Assembly (NCBI GenBank): GCA_020627645.1
Contig: JAHDGN010000186.1
Span: 1 to 6,745 of the forward strand
DNA length: 6,745 nucleotides
From: Akkermansiaceae bacterium
GTDB taxonomy: Bacteria; Verrucomicrobiota; Verrucomicrobiia; Verrucomicrobiales; Akkermansiaceae
Direction of reading: 5' to 3'
Shown here: in pieces, positions 6,504 through 6,745 of the stretch
Numbering within the stretch: position 1 is the stretch's first letter
Layout of the letters: every line of letters starts with the position of its first letter
Program-made: the position numbers and the translations under genes
Notes under the pieces: model-generated
The model's database searches: none
What the model saw: only the letters and a program-made list of their open reading frames with translations
Told to the model about the DNA's origin: nothing

Positions 6504-6745
6504 TTATTGCGCAGTGGGATGCCCTAGGTGGGTGTTACTGCGTCTTGGTTTGTCTTTGTGACTTTCGGTTTTTAGAAAATAAGGCCGGAGGATTCGTGAT
6601 GCTGGGCTCGCTGGAGGTCAGGAGCCCTTCATCGGGGATGGACGATGGAGTTGGTAGCGCATGGTATTGATTATACGAACGGGAGAGGGCGTGTCTTAGG
6701 AGTAAAGGAAAGTCAAGATGAAGGTGAGGGGATGATTTCGACGAC
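6504..6745. other. Right-end region without a recognisable gene
   Basis: Nothing here can be assigned. On the plus strand, GGAGG (6587-6591) stands seven bases before an ATG at 6599 that opens a 23-codon frame ending at 6670. Another ATG at 6732 runs off the edge. On the minus strand a frame open from the right edge for 69 codons stops at TAA 6537-6535, but its Ser/Pro/Leu-rich content is typical of shadow frames in this window. The promoter of the 303-residue gene should lie here, yet no clear hexamers are visible. Confidence 0.4.
6604..6627 (+). other. Compact GC-rich stem-loop
   Basis: GGGCTC (6604-6609) pairs with GAGCCC (6622-6627). A bulged G6610 separates this from a second stem, CTG/CAG (6611-6613 with 6619-6621), closing the loop GAGGT. 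No T run follows on the plus strand, so it is not an obvious terminator. It may be part of a leader or a small structured RNA, or chance. Confidence 0.4.

Noticed and set aside
6535..6744. Minus-strand frame open for 69 codons from the right edge
   Set aside because: It could be the tail of a gene beyond the window, but the Ser/Pro/Leu-rich content looks like the other shadow frames and I recognise no motif. Sequence beyond 6745 would decide it.

Overview
The window looks like chromosomal DNA of a free-living bacterium, most likely a member of the Verrucomicrobiota. That placement is an inference from the style of the transketolase, the secreted gingipain-type (C25) peptidase and the photolyase-like protein; there is no rRNA marker to confirm it. 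The + strand is strikingly rich in G and T along most of its length, whichever strand carries the gene. Minus-strand genes are therefore C/A-rich in their coding sense and plus-strand genes G/T-rich.

Layout, left to right. (1) 1-1191, minus strand: a photolyase/cryptochrome-type FAD-binding protein, open for 397 codons from a TTG start to the left edge of the window, so its C-terminus is cut off. (2) 1208-2431, minus: a secreted C25 (gingipain-like) cysteine peptidase with signal peptide and visible catalytic His/Cys, 16 bases upstream of the photolyase-like gene and probably co-transcribed with it. (3) 2479-2506: a textbook intrinsic terminator read on the minus strand. (4) 2535-4511, minus: a complete transketolase. 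(5) 4512-4671: a divergent intergenic region containing an 8-unit heptanucleotide tandem repeat. (6) 4672-5220, plus: a YqgE/AlgH (DUF179) family protein, followed after 11 bases by (7) 5232-5522, plus: a 96-residue protein with three predicted membrane segments and a strong Shine-Dalgarno. (8) About 5545-5595: a long imperfect hairpin between convergent genes. (9) 5592-6503, minus: a 303-residue protein of unknown function that resembles an EIQSDW-type domain found in large phage and mobile-element polyvalent proteins. (10) 6504-6745: no recognisable gene, but a hairpin and two weak open frames.

Functional picture: central carbon metabolism (transketolase), an exported protease and a light- or flavin-dependent protein lie on one strand, and a small conserved yqgE unit lies on the other. 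They do not form one obvious pathway. The two parts most worth a second look are the photolyase-like protein, whose domain order appears inverted relative to classical photolyases, and the EIQSDW-like orphan gene with a less skewed, more A+T-rich sequence. I see no CRISPR array, insertion sequence, tRNA or rRNA.
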